53,755 bases of DNA. It comes from a virus. Below, piece by piece: positions 39,727 through 46,880 of this stretch. Position 1 is the stretch's first letter. Each line of letters starts with the position of its first letter. The notes beneath the pieces are model-generated. The model saw only the letters and a program-made list of their open reading frames with translations. It ran no database searches and was not told where the DNA came from. The stretch covers positions 1 to 53,755 of IMG/VR virus record IMGVR_UViG_3300018412_000003, one strand, 5' to 3'. A program made the translations under genes and the position numbers.

Positions 39727-39845
39727 TGGTTTCTCCAACTCTTAATAAAGTTACGAACCACAGTTACAATAGTCAAACCAGTAAATACGATCACTGCGAT
39801 ACCAGCACATACCAATACAACGTCAACAAAATATTTTAGCATCAT
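39723..39845 (-). CDS. Small membrane protein (40 aa)
   Basis: ATG 39845 with GGAGGGTTTACAA. One helix (VDVVLVCAGIAVIVFTGLTI) and a basic end (FIKSWRNQ). First of the chain of overlapping small membrane ORFs, paralogous in style to the next. Confidence 0.6.
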   Translation of the reverse strand: MMLKYFVDVVLVCAGIAVIVFTGLTIVTVVRNFIKSWRNQ

Positions 39846-40074
39846 TTGTAAACCCTCCCACTCTCTTTGTTACGAATACAAACCCGTCCGTCAAACTCGA
39901 AACTGCAACATTACAAATATAACGTAGAGTCCGAAGCAACTTTTTAAACTCTTCTTCTTCCTCATCGATATTCTGAATAGCGTTGTATGCAGTCAGATCA
40001 CTACAACCAGAAGCGTTTTTTCTAGGATCTTTCTCTTTAAATAAAATTCTGTCTTTTTTAAACTCGTTATTCAT
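39823..40074 (-). CDS. Hypothetical protein (83 aa)
   Basis: Start ATG 40074 (GAGAGG site), overlapping the previous stop. Charged N-terminus (MNNEFKKDRILFKEKDPRKN), acidic middle (IDEEEEEFKKLL), and a hydrophobic segment near the end. Not recognised. Confidence 0.6.
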   Translation of the reverse strand: MNNEFKKDRILFKEKDPRKNASGCSDLTAYNAIQNIDEEEEEFKKLLRTLRYICNVAVSSLTDGFVFVTKRVGGFTNDAKIFC

Positions 40075-40414
40075 TAAGCAATTCCTCTCGTTCAATAGCC
40101 CACTCCTCTAAAGGACAACCATAATCGTCAAGTTTCTCAACACAACTTTTTTCAGCACCGCCTTCACGATATTTGAGACTTCGCACCATGAAATCATAAA
40201 TGGTCGGACTGAAGCCAGTATAAAATTGTTTTAATCTCTTCTTACCAAATCCCAATTGTTCTCGCAACTGAACCATCATCATTGCTTCAATCTCTAGAAG
40301 ATTTCGACCGACAAAATCTAAAAGCTGATCCTCGATCTCACGATTCATAGCGTCCTGCTCAGCCCGAGTAAATTTAACTTTCGTATGTCCCCTTTTGTTT
40401 TTACGCATCTCCAT
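40067..40414 (-). CDS. Conserved hypothetical protein (115 aa)
   Basis: ATG 40414 with AGAGAGG. FTRAEQDAMNREIEDQLLDF, EIEAMMMVQLREQLGFGKKR and LEEWAIEREELL. Helical; I have seen similar sequences in replication modules of gut phages but know no function. Confidence 0.7.
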   Translation of the reverse strand: MEMRKNKRGHTKVKFTRAEQDAMNREIEDQLLDFVGRNLLEIEAMMMVQLREQLGFGKKRLKQFYTGFSPTIYDFMVRSLKYREGGAEKSCVEKLDDYGCPLEEWAIEREELLNE

Positions 40415-40429
40415 AATAATTACCTCTCT

Positions 40430-40603
40430 TTAATTAATAACCTCAACGAATCGACAATGTAGAATATCGCCACCATCCAAACCAAGTTCTTCCAAACGGT
40501 TAATTGCCGTAGATATATTTGTGAATAAAGCTCCACCAACAAATGATTGAAGGATCTCAACCACTTGCTGAGGAGCGTTACCGTCTGTAAAAACTAATAC
40601 CAT
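40430..40603 (-). CDS. Hypothetical protein (57 aa)
   Basis: ATG 40603 immediately follows the stop of the ThyX-like gene (TAGATG). VLVFTDGNAPQQVVEILQSF and a beta-rich C-terminus (ILHCRFVEV). No ribosome site beyond coupling. Not recognised. Confidence 0.6.
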   Translation of the reverse strand: MVLVFTDGNAPQQVVEILQSFVGGALFTNISTAINRLEELGLDGGDILHCRFVEVIN

Positions 40604-41242
40604 CTAAAAATAACTCGGTCTTTCCGTAATCAGTTCGCTATGTGGAAGTCCCTCGATAACTTCACAAAGTCCATGCCACTCGTCCAGCTTATGGTTCTTA
40701 CGATCCCGATATATCGGAGTAAGCACCTCGTAATTTAACATGACCGTACGTTTCTGATTATAAGACGATGGTAAGAGTTGAATCATCTGCCACCAATCGT
40801 TTTTATCGCCACCGTGAATATATTTTTCTCTAGCTCTGTTTAACATGACAATTGTATCCAACATGAAATGTTCATTTTCCGCATCAAGATGTTCCGAACT
40901 GAAATCCTGTAAATAAAATCTTTTAGCATGAATCTTATGCATAGTCGAGCAGCTATTAGCAACCGTACCAACTTTGTATGTGTCAAACTCTTTCCACCAA
41001 TATAGTGGAGCCGTGATATCCATATACACAACGATCATACGTTTAAACTTACCATGCACGGGGCCGCCGTTTGAAAGGTTTTGCATTGTCTTTAGATCGT
41101 TTTCACCAACGACAAAAGTGGCATCAAGATCTAAACCATATTCAAAGCAGCTATCACTCTTATCCCAACTATTCATAGGATTACGCATACCTCGAATCGC
41201 ATGTCTCAAACCAACAACTTCTACCTCTTCAATTTTAATCAT
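40604..41242 (-). CDS. Thymidylate synthase (ThyX)-like protein (212 aa)
   Basis: Contains RHAIRGMRNPMNSWDKSDS, GPVHGKFKRMIVVYMDITAP, WWKEFDTYKVGTVANSCST split over two segments, and DDWWQ-like KNDWWQMIQLLPSSYNQKRT. The order resembles flavin-dependent thymidylate synthase (substrate-loop HxxR, S-x-N-x-x-S region), but the RHR core is not conserved. If active it would make dTMP; it may be a divergent paralogue. It sits among nucleotide genes (dCMP deaminase, DUF5664, HAD). Confidence 0.55.
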   Translation of the reverse strand: MIKIEEVEVVGLRHAIRGMRNPMNSWDKSDSCFEYGLDLDATFVVGENDLKTMQNLSNGGPVHGKFKRMIVVYMDITAPLYWWKEFDTYKVGTVANSCSTMHKIHAKRFYLQDFSSEHLDAENEHFMLDTIVMLNRAREKYIHGGDKNDWWQMIQLLPSSYNQKRTVMLNYEVLTPIYRDRKNHKLDEWHGLCEVIEGLPHSELITERPSYF

Positions 41243-41269
41243 TTGTTTAATTCCTTTCTAAAACTACTA

Positions 41270-41533
41270 TTAAATATTATACTTCAGTCTTACCATTTTA
41301 CTAACACTATCAAGATAAAATTCTTGAATATCAGCTTTGTAAAGCGTACTACAGTCGATCATGACTTTATAGTCTTCACATATTTTATATATCCGACCAG
41401 TTATCGGTAAAACAACTTCATCGGTTTTATAGAACTCCACAGTTACCAAATCTCCTACAATAAATTTATTGTCAGATGTCGGAAACGAAATAACCAATTC
41501 GTTGTGGATAACCATTGCGCAATCCTTATACAT
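41270..41533 (-). CDS. Hypothetical beta-rich protein (87 aa)
   Basis: Start ATG 41533 (GGAGG within the upstream gene); the alternative ATG 41548 is five codons up. IVGDLVTVEFYKTDEVVLPI and GRIYKICEDYKVMIDCS suggest an SH3/Tudor-like barrel, similar in style to the 80-aa protein at 43012-43254. Unknown. Confidence 0.65.
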   Translation of the reverse strand: MYKDCAMVIHNELVISFPTSDNKFIVGDLVTVEFYKTDEVVLPITGRIYKICEDYKVMIDCSTLYKADIQEFYLDSVSKMVRLKYNI

Positions 41534-42281
41534 ATTTACATCCTCCATGATCGCTACTCTTAGTATAAATTAAACCATCAGATATAGACTCAGTATACTC
41601 CGGAAGGTCGATTTCAATACTCTTGTTTTTACACTTACAAATACGTCCTTCCAATGATAATAATCGTTCGACATCTTTTTCGGTATGACCATCCCATTCC
41701 TTACCACGATCTAACTCGGCACATTTGAACATGTTCCAATATTCCATTTGGTAATGATAGGTATAAGATCCTTTAGGGGTATCAATACCTACGATAAACC
41801 ACTTTCCATCAAAACATAACTTCCCGTCTGAATGTCTTCGAGATTTCCAGGAAGATTCTTTGAATAAGTTGCATAATGTAGCAAATAAGACTCTTCGTTG
41901 AGCGTAAAGACCGTTGAACGTATGATAACCATCGCTCACTTCACCAAGATCCCTCACGAATGGTAATGTGAATCTTTGAGATGCTTTATCGTCTATATAC
42001 TCATCGGCATATATCTTTCTCTGATCACCACCAAAAGCGTTAATAATCTCAGGGACATTCTTGTTAACCGCATCGAAAAATAAATCATGACGATTACACC
42101 AGTCAACAGCCTCGATTAACCGCAATCCTGTACGACAAGTCCAGAGAATAAGTTTGTTACCTTTAAGTTTCTCGCCCTTCAAATAATTAATGAACTCGGT
42201 ATTAGGTAATCCAATATCTGGAAAACGATTTTCACACAATGTACCATCAAAGTCTACAGCCAAAATTTTGAATTTAAACAT
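41526..42281 (-). CDS. HAD-like phosphatase with C-terminal WDGHT domain (251 aa)
   Basis: Motif I VDFDGTLCENRFP (near 10), motif II-like LILWTCRTG (T), and motif IV ADEYIDDKA (DD): a HAD hydrolase of the BT0820-like group. The C-terminal 100 residues hold the unrelated phage domain with ELDRGKEWDGHTEKDVERLL. Probably a nucleotide phosphatase acting with the neighbouring nucleotide genes; the fusion partner's role is unknown. Confidence 0.82.
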   Translation of the reverse strand: MFKFKILAVDFDGTLCENRFPDIGLPNTEFINYLKGEKLKGNKLILWTCRTGLRLIEAVDWCNRHDLFFDAVNKNVPEIINAFGGDQRKIYADEYIDDKASQRFTLPFVRDLGEVSDGYHTFNGLYAQRRVLFATLCNLFKESSWKSRRHSDGKLCFDGKWFIVGIDTPKGSYTYHYQMEYWNMFKCAELDRGKEWDGHTEKDVERLLSLEGRICKCKNKSIEIDLPEYTESISDGLIYTKSSDHGGCKYV

Positions 42282-42484
42282 TACATATCTCCTATTTGAT
42301 CAATTAATTCGATTTTTATTATGATACTTTTATGAAAACTATCAACATCATTCTTACAATACTTCTCAGCTTTTAAAAAAGCTTCTCCAATATTTTCAGC
42401 GAATACATCAAGCTTTTCAATATGACCAGAGTATTTGTTTATCAGTTGAACACTTACTTCATAGTGATTTTCTATAAGATTCAT
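42281..42484 (-). CDS. Hypothetical protein (67 aa)
   Basis: Start ATG 42484 (GGAG 9 nt upstream); GTG 42490 also possible. YEVSVQLINKYSGHIEKLDV and FLKAEKYCKNDVDS, mixed alpha/beta. Overlaps the HAD gene start. Unknown. Confidence 0.65.
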   Translation of the reverse strand: MNLIENHYEVSVQLINKYSGHIEKLDVFAENIGEAFLKAEKYCKNDVDSFHKSIIIKIELIDQIGDM

Positions 42485-42486
42485 AC

Positions 42487-42999
42487 TCACTCACTCCACT
42501 CAACATAAGTCTGCGGTAAATCACCATCACAAATATCATTGAAAGCTTGTTCGTACTGAAGCGCTTGTTGTGGTGTTAGAGCACCTTCAATTCTGAAATA
42601 TACGTTTTTATACGAATACTCATACTGAAAGAATGGTCCAGACGTACCAACAATCTGATGTAAATAACTTATGCGGTTTTGAGCATCTGCCTCGTTATCA
42701 AACACCTCAAATGTCCCACCCAACGGAGGCGCTTCAAATAAGGTAATCTGTTTTAACCGGCTATCAGCAAAGGTGGTCTTACTCGTATATGCTCCAGGAC
42801 GTCCCAACAAATGGTTAAGATCGCTCTCAGCAGTATAATCCTCAACCTCACCAATCGGATAACCGGCATCTACAAATATCGCAACCAATTCAGATGATGT
42901 CATGTTAGTCACGTCTAACTTATTTTCATCAACTTTCGAACACCCACTGAGTCCAGCAACCATCAACACAACTCCTAATAAAATCATTAACTTCTTCAT
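42487..42999 (-). CDS. Predicted lipoprotein (170 aa)
   Basis: Signal peptide MKKLMILLGVVLMVAGLSGC with lipobox L-S-G-C (C20). The mature part contains MTSSELVAIFVDAGYPIGEV, LLGRPGAYTSKTTFAD and a C-terminal ALTPQQALQYEQAFN, resembling small lipoproteins of Bacillota hosts. An exported lipoprotein in a phage could block superinfection; alternatively an acquired host gene. ATG 42999 with AAAGGAG. Confidence 0.85.
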   Translation of the reverse strand: MKKLMILLGVVLMVAGLSGCSKVDENKLDVTNMTSSELVAIFVDAGYPIGEVEDYTAESDLNHLLGRPGAYTSKTTFADSRLKQITLFEAPPLGGTFEVFDNEADAQNRISYLHQIVGTSGPFFQYEYSYKNVYFRIEGALTPQQALQYEQAFNDICDGDLPQTYVEWSE

Positions 43000-43011
43000 T
43001 ACGCATCTCCT

Positions 43012-43254
43012 TTAAACTTTTTGAATATATAGATCGTCTGTAAGGACGAAACTTAATCGTTCCGGTTTCTTATGACCGCAATCTGCAGCTAAACATCCAC
43101 TAATAATGAATTTAACTCTTGGTTGATGTTGCTTATTAAGATCTGTTTTAACACCAACTAATCTTCCACGAACCTCATGATTAGATTCGTATTTAGACCA
43201 ACACACAACCACAATATCACCAACCTCATACAATTCCCCCGCAACCTTAAACAT
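43012..43254 (-). CDS. Hypothetical SH3-like protein (80 aa)
   Basis: ATG 43254 with AAGGAGG. YEVGDIVVVCWSKYESNHEV, GRLVGVKTD and VKFIISGCLAADCGHKKPE, probably a small barrel with three cysteines and a histidine near the end. Unknown. Confidence 0.65.
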   Translation of the reverse strand: MFKVAGELYEVGDIVVVCWSKYESNHEVRGRLVGVKTDLNKQHQPRVKFIISGCLAADCGHKKPERLSFVLTDDLYIQKV

Positions 43255-43256
43255 AA

Positions 43257-43778
43257 TTAATCCTCCTTATCTACATACATCTTGAATTTCTTACCGCCAG
43301 CTAAAAATGTAAATTCATCTTTATCGCATACGTAATAACTCAACACAGAAACACCGCATGTTACGAATAACATTTTAGCTACTTGTGTAGCGTCTGAATC
43401 TGGATACTTATCTTCTTTGAATATTACTTTTCTGATTCCGGCTTGAATAATAGCTTTAGCACATTCGTTACATGGGAAATTAGTAACATATAATGTCGAA
43501 CCTACTAAAGACCGACCATCGCAATTAAGAATGGCGTTAAGCTCTGCATGACAAACATACGCATATTTAGACTTGTCAAAAGCTCCTTCTCTACACCAAG
43601 GCATGTCATCGTCATCACAACCAATTGGCATACCGTTATAACCAGTAGACAATATGATATTACGATCATTAACGATACAAGCACCAACTTTAGTGTTTGG
43701 GTCTTTACTCCGTTTGGCTGCAAGTTCAGCAACCCCCATAAAGAATTCAGACCAACTAATATAATCTTCACTTTTCAT
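43257..43778 (-). CDS. dCMP deaminase-like cytidine/deoxycytidylate deaminase (173 aa)
   Basis: Zinc-deaminase motifs CHAELNAIL (H-A-E) and PCNECAKAIIQAG (PCxxC) plus SKDPNTKVGACIVN and GYNGMP. Converts dCMP to dUMP, feeding dTMP synthesis and giving the phage its own pyrimidine supply. Start ATG 43778 lies in the end of the preceding gene. Confidence 0.95.
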   Translation of the reverse strand: MKSEDYISWSEFFMGVAELAAKRSKDPNTKVGACIVNDRNIILSTGYNGMPIGCDDDDMPWCREGAFDKSKYAYVCHAELNAILNCDGRSLVGSTLYVTNFPCNECAKAIIQAGIRKVIFKEDKYPDSDATQVAKMLFVTCGVSVLSYYVCDKDEFTFLAGGKKFKMYVDKED

Positions 43779-44157
43779 TTTCCTTCTCCTTTAATCTGCT
43801 AGGAATATCCTGCATACCGGGTCTCAACTCCTCCGTCTCGGCCAAACACATCAAATTCCAAATAGCAGCAATCAAATGATCCTCATCTGTATCCCCTGCC
43901 ATATATCGTAAGTAATGACGTAAGGCCGAGTCTGCAAAACTGTGACAAGGAATACCTAATTCCCAATTACGATCTCCATATTTTAGAGAACCACTTTCAA
44001 AGTGTCTAGCCAATCGCAATAATGCATTTGGTGGCAATAAATCACAACGTCCTTTTCCCTGATGCATGTCTCTTACCGCGCCTGTTTGGAACTTTGTACG
44101 GTTACCTGAGTCTTTAATTGGTTTGATGTTATCATAATTATCAAATGTATCTATCAT
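43768..44157 (-). CDS. DUF5664-type dATP/dGTP diphosphohydrolase N-terminal-like protein (129 aa)
   Basis: GAVRDMHQGKGRCDLLPPNA, ALLRLARHFESGSLKYGDRN and HYLRYMAGDTDEDHLIAAIW match the DUF5664 family seen in many phages. Charged residues E, H, D are arranged like a MazG/HD-type nucleotide hydrolase but activity is unproven. ATG 44157 with AAAGGATAT. Confidence 0.85.
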   Translation of the reverse strand: MIDTFDNYDNIKPIKDSGNRTKFQTGAVRDMHQGKGRCDLLPPNALLRLARHFESGSLKYGDRNWELGIPCHSFADSALRHYLRYMAGDTDEDHLIAAIWNLMCLAETEELRPGMQDIPSRLKEKENEK

Positions 44158-44173
44158 GTAAATATCCTTTCAT

Positions 44174-44205
44174 AAAAAAAAGAAAAGAGCGCTTGTTAGC
44201 ACTCC
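44174..44205 (-). terminator. Intrinsic terminator after the 92-aa gene
   Basis: GAGTGCT-AACA-AGCGCTC (one G-U pair) followed by TTTTCTTTTTTTT on the minus strand. Same design as the 1-5 kb cassettes. Confidence 0.8.
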
Positions 44206-44223
44206 TTCTCATTTTCAAATTCT

Positions 44224-44502
44224 TTAGATTTCTTGTTTTGGTTTTTCAAGTTTCTTTTTAACCAAGTATTCTTTAATCTTTTTACCTGTAAAATATCCAC
44301 CAACAACACTTACTGCTCCGATAGCACCTCCACAAATAACTCCTGTAGTAAAACTAACGCCAACTTTCTTTGTTAAGTCTGCGATAGTATGCTTACAATC
44401 TGTAATTATAAGATCTGCTTCGTCCAGTAATGTCTCCAGCATTTCAACAGTTAAGTTTGAATCCTCAACACCTGTCTCTAAAACTTCTTTTACTTCATCC
44501 AT
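44224..44502 (-). CDS. Small membrane protein in a cassette unit (92 aa)
   Basis: ATG 44502 with AGGAGG. Acidic helix first (EVLETGVEDSNLTVEMLETL), then one membrane segment (GVICGGAIGAVSVVGGYFTG) and a basic tail KKIKEYLVKKKLEKP. Promoter-like element and terminator of its own. Unknown. Confidence 0.75.
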   Translation of the reverse strand: MDEVKEVLETGVEDSNLTVEMLETLLDEADLIITDCKHTIADLTKKVGVSFTTGVICGGAIGAVSVVGGYFTGKKIKEYLVKKKLEKPKQEI

Positions 44503-44526
44503 TACAATATCCTCCTAAAATTTATT

Positions 44527-44555
44527 CTTCATATAATGCCATGTTAAATTCGCGT
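44527..44555 (-). promoter_or_regulatory. 29-bp promoter-like element (copy k)
   Basis: ACGCGAA, ACA, TTATATGAAG; 24 nt before ATG 44502 and immediately downstream of the BRO gene stop. Confidence 0.75.
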
Positions 44556-44556
44556 A

Positions 44557-45039
44557 CTAATTTTCCAGGCATAACATATCCTCAGTATACCCCTTATTTC
44601 TCAAGAAATCATCAAACGTGATCTCTTCTTCACCGTTACGATCTCTTCGTTCACTTTCTTTCTCCCATTCGTCTAAATATGGGTCTGGATGATTCATCCA
44701 ATCCTCAAGATCAGCCTTACCAGATAATCTCAGACCCTTAAGAACCGATTTAACAGCTCGTTTGAATCGTCTGGCTACAGGTTTACGGGATTGCATCAAC
44801 ACTTCATATAGTCCGGATTCTGTTAAGAACCACATATCACGGTTCTGACCTGACCTTTGCATTGTAAGGGTCTGCTTTTCATCAGGATCTACCGTATTTA
44901 ACATTTGGCCAGTATTACCAACACTATAATCGATTAGTTTAGCTACCTCAACAGCTAAGAATAAGGGTTCTTCAAGGGTTCCGTACATATTTAATTCGTA
45001 ACCGATAATATGAATTCTTTTTAATAAATCACTGTTCAT
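44557..45039 (-). CDS. BRO-N domain protein, likely phage regulator (160 aa)
   Basis: BRO-N pattern: ELNMYGTLEEPLFLAVEVAK, LIDYSVGNTGQML, WFLTESGLYEVLMQSRKPVA and RRFKRAVKSVLKGLR. DNA-binding antirepressor-like domain; the acidic C-terminal part (PDPYLDEWEKESERRD) is specific. ATG 45039 follows the conserved TACGTGGAGGTACGAA leader and overlaps the helicase gene region. Might regulate early-to-late switching. Confidence 0.88.
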   Translation of the reverse strand: MNSDLLKRIHIIGYELNMYGTLEEPLFLAVEVAKLIDYSVGNTGQMLNTVDPDEKQTLTMQRSGQNRDMWFLTESGLYEVLMQSRKPVARRFKRAVKSVLKGLRLSGKADLEDWMNHPDPYLDEWEKESERRDRNGEEEITFDDFLRNKGYTEDMLCLEN

Positions 45040-45066
45040 TTTTTTTTTCGTACCTCCACGTACTTT

Positions 45067-46287
45067 TTAAAACTTCACAAAATTCTTTTCATTAAACTTC
45101 TTCTTCGCATGTAACGCTCTACCAATGCCTAAATCTATAGGCGCTTTACTTCTTAAGTGGTAGTAATATAGTTTAGTAAAAGGTGTATTACGTCTGTCAA
45201 TTCTACCAGCCGCTTGCACCATTACCTTATAGGAATAGTTCTGCGAATAGAATATGATCGTATCCGTAAGTACACAGTTCCAACCCTCATTACCAGCTGT
45301 ATACTGAACCAAATACACCCAGTTCTTTGTGTTAGGGATATTCTCGTGTTTGTGGCCATTCCACTCAGCTACAGATACATCTTTACCATAGTTTAGATTC
45401 TTAAGGATTTCCAATTCGTAATCAAAGTTGTAAAATATGATTACTCGTGGATGATCCTTATAAATCCTTAAAACCTCAGAAGCTCTTGACTGATCTGAGT
45501 TAACGACCTTACGCCAAATATAACATAAAGATCCGGCATTAACTATTGGCTCATTTTTATATGGGTCCCAACGTTCCTTTCCGACTTCCTTATATTTCGC
45601 AATGTCATACACAACTTCTCGATTAATGTTAATCGATTCGGTATGTCTCTTGAATTCGATTGGCACTAATATAGAGTTCTTCAGAAGCTCAAGTCGCTTA
45701 GTCTCAATGTATTTCTCGATCTTTGGAAACTTTGTAAAGCGAGAATATACCGCGTGTCTTTTTAGAAACTCTGATCGATTCTTATAGAACCCATTAGCAA
45801 CGAATACTGGAATATAATCAGACCAAGTATCTCCAGGAGTAGCTGACAACAATACCCATGAGTTCTTCTTACAGATCTTTAAAAAAGTTTTAACCCAAGC
45901 ACCACTACCAACAACTCTCTGCTCATCAAATATAAAGAACGCATTCTCAACATCTTTGTACTTAACAACGTTATTCCAACTATCAACGATAACCTTATTA
46001 CCATATAACTTTTCTCGAACGTCATCAGGATAGAGAAGGAACGGTAAAAGCTCCTCCTCCCATTCCAGTTGATCTCGCTTACGAGCAGTTGTGATAATAT
46101 AAAGATCTTTCGGTCGTCCTGGCATTCGAGTGTAGGTCTTCGTATTAAGTTTACCACCATTAATAAGGTAGTAGTAAGCCAAAGAGGTTCTCGACTTACC
46201 ACTACCAACACCGCCACAAAGAATACAACCGTTCTTCATATTTCTTACGGCAGTAATTTGTTTATCGTCTAGTTGTACTCCTGCCAA
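45067..46287 (-). CDS. SF2 DEAD-like helicase (406 aa)
   Basis: TTG start 46287. Walker A GGVGSGKSRTS (near 36), motif Ia IITTARKRDQLEWEEEL, motif II AFFIFDEQRV (DEQ variant), motif III LSATPGDTW, motif VI QAAGRIDRRNTP. Short SF2 helicase that probably unwinds replication or recombination intermediates. Directly follows the SSB-like gene. Confidence 0.92.
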   Translation of the reverse strand: MAGVQLDDKQITAVRNMKNGCILCGGVGSGKSRTSLAYYYLINGGKLNTKTYTRMPGRPKDLYIITTARKRDQLEWEEELLPFLLYPDDVREKLYGNKVIVDSWNNVVKYKDVENAFFIFDEQRVVGSGAWVKTFLKICKKNSWVLLSATPGDTWSDYIPVFVANGFYKNRSEFLKRHAVYSRFTKFPKIEKYIETKRLELLKNSILVPIEFKRHTESININREVVYDIAKYKEVGKERWDPYKNEPIVNAGSLCYIWRKVVNSDQSRASEVLRIYKDHPRVIIFYNFDYELEILKNLNYGKDVSVAEWNGHKHENIPNTKNWVYLVQYTAGNEGWNCVLTDTIIFYSQNYSYKVMVQAAGRIDRRNTPFTKLYYYHLRSKAPIDLGIGRALHAKKKFNEKNFVKF

Positions 46288-46304
46288 AATATAAACCTAC
46301 TCTT

Positions 46305-46868
46305 TTACAAATCGAAAGGAATATCGTCGTCCGTAACGTCTCCTCCAAGTGGTACCTCCTCATACTCAGAATACTTGCCTCCGAAATATGAATCCTGACC
46401 TTGGGTTACATACAGTGCTCGAGCGTAACCTTTGACGGTTGCCACCGAACTGAACCCGTGTTCATATGGATGTACTACAAGATCTACGTTTGCGATATCG
46501 ATAGTATCCAATTGCCCCACAGTTCGCTCTGTTAATTTGTTGGCGCTCTTTTTACCTCTGAATTCGGTATATAACACAACCTTAGGCGGATAGGTACTTT
46601 CCATGTTAACAACGATCTCGGTGAAATATAAAGGATCTTCTCCTTCTTCACGTCCTTCTCGCATCTTGATATTCCAACCCTCGTTACGAAGTCGTTCAGC
46701 AACTTCTTCAGTTAACACCAGTGCGAACGTGCGCTTTCCACCTTGTGGATTAAATTTAGTAGGTTTCCCTGCAAAATTTGTCCAAATAATAACGGCATTC
46801 TCTACCGATAAATCTCCATTAACCAATCTTTTAAACTCACTGTTTCTTGCTGCTTCTAATAAACTCAT
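46305..46868 (-). CDS. Single-stranded DNA-binding protein-like (187 aa)
   Basis: OB-fold-like beta pattern (VENAVIIWTNFAGKPTKFNP; FALVLTEEVAERLRNEGW; VVLYTEFRGKKSANKL) and an acidic C-terminal tail ending VTDDDIPFDL, the SSB-type partner-binding tip. Lies between polymerase fusion and helicase. Should coat ssDNA during replication. Confidence 0.85.
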   Translation of the reverse strand: MSLLEAARNSEFKRLVNGDLSVENAVIIWTNFAGKPTKFNPQGGKRTFALVLTEEVAERLRNEGWNIKMREGREEGEDPLYFTEIVVNMESTYPPKVVLYTEFRGKKSANKLTERTVGQLDTIDIANVDLVVHPYEHGFSSVATVKGYARALYVTQGQDSYFGGKYSEYEEVPLGGDVTDDDIPFDL

Positions 46869-46880
46869 TTCTTTACCTCT

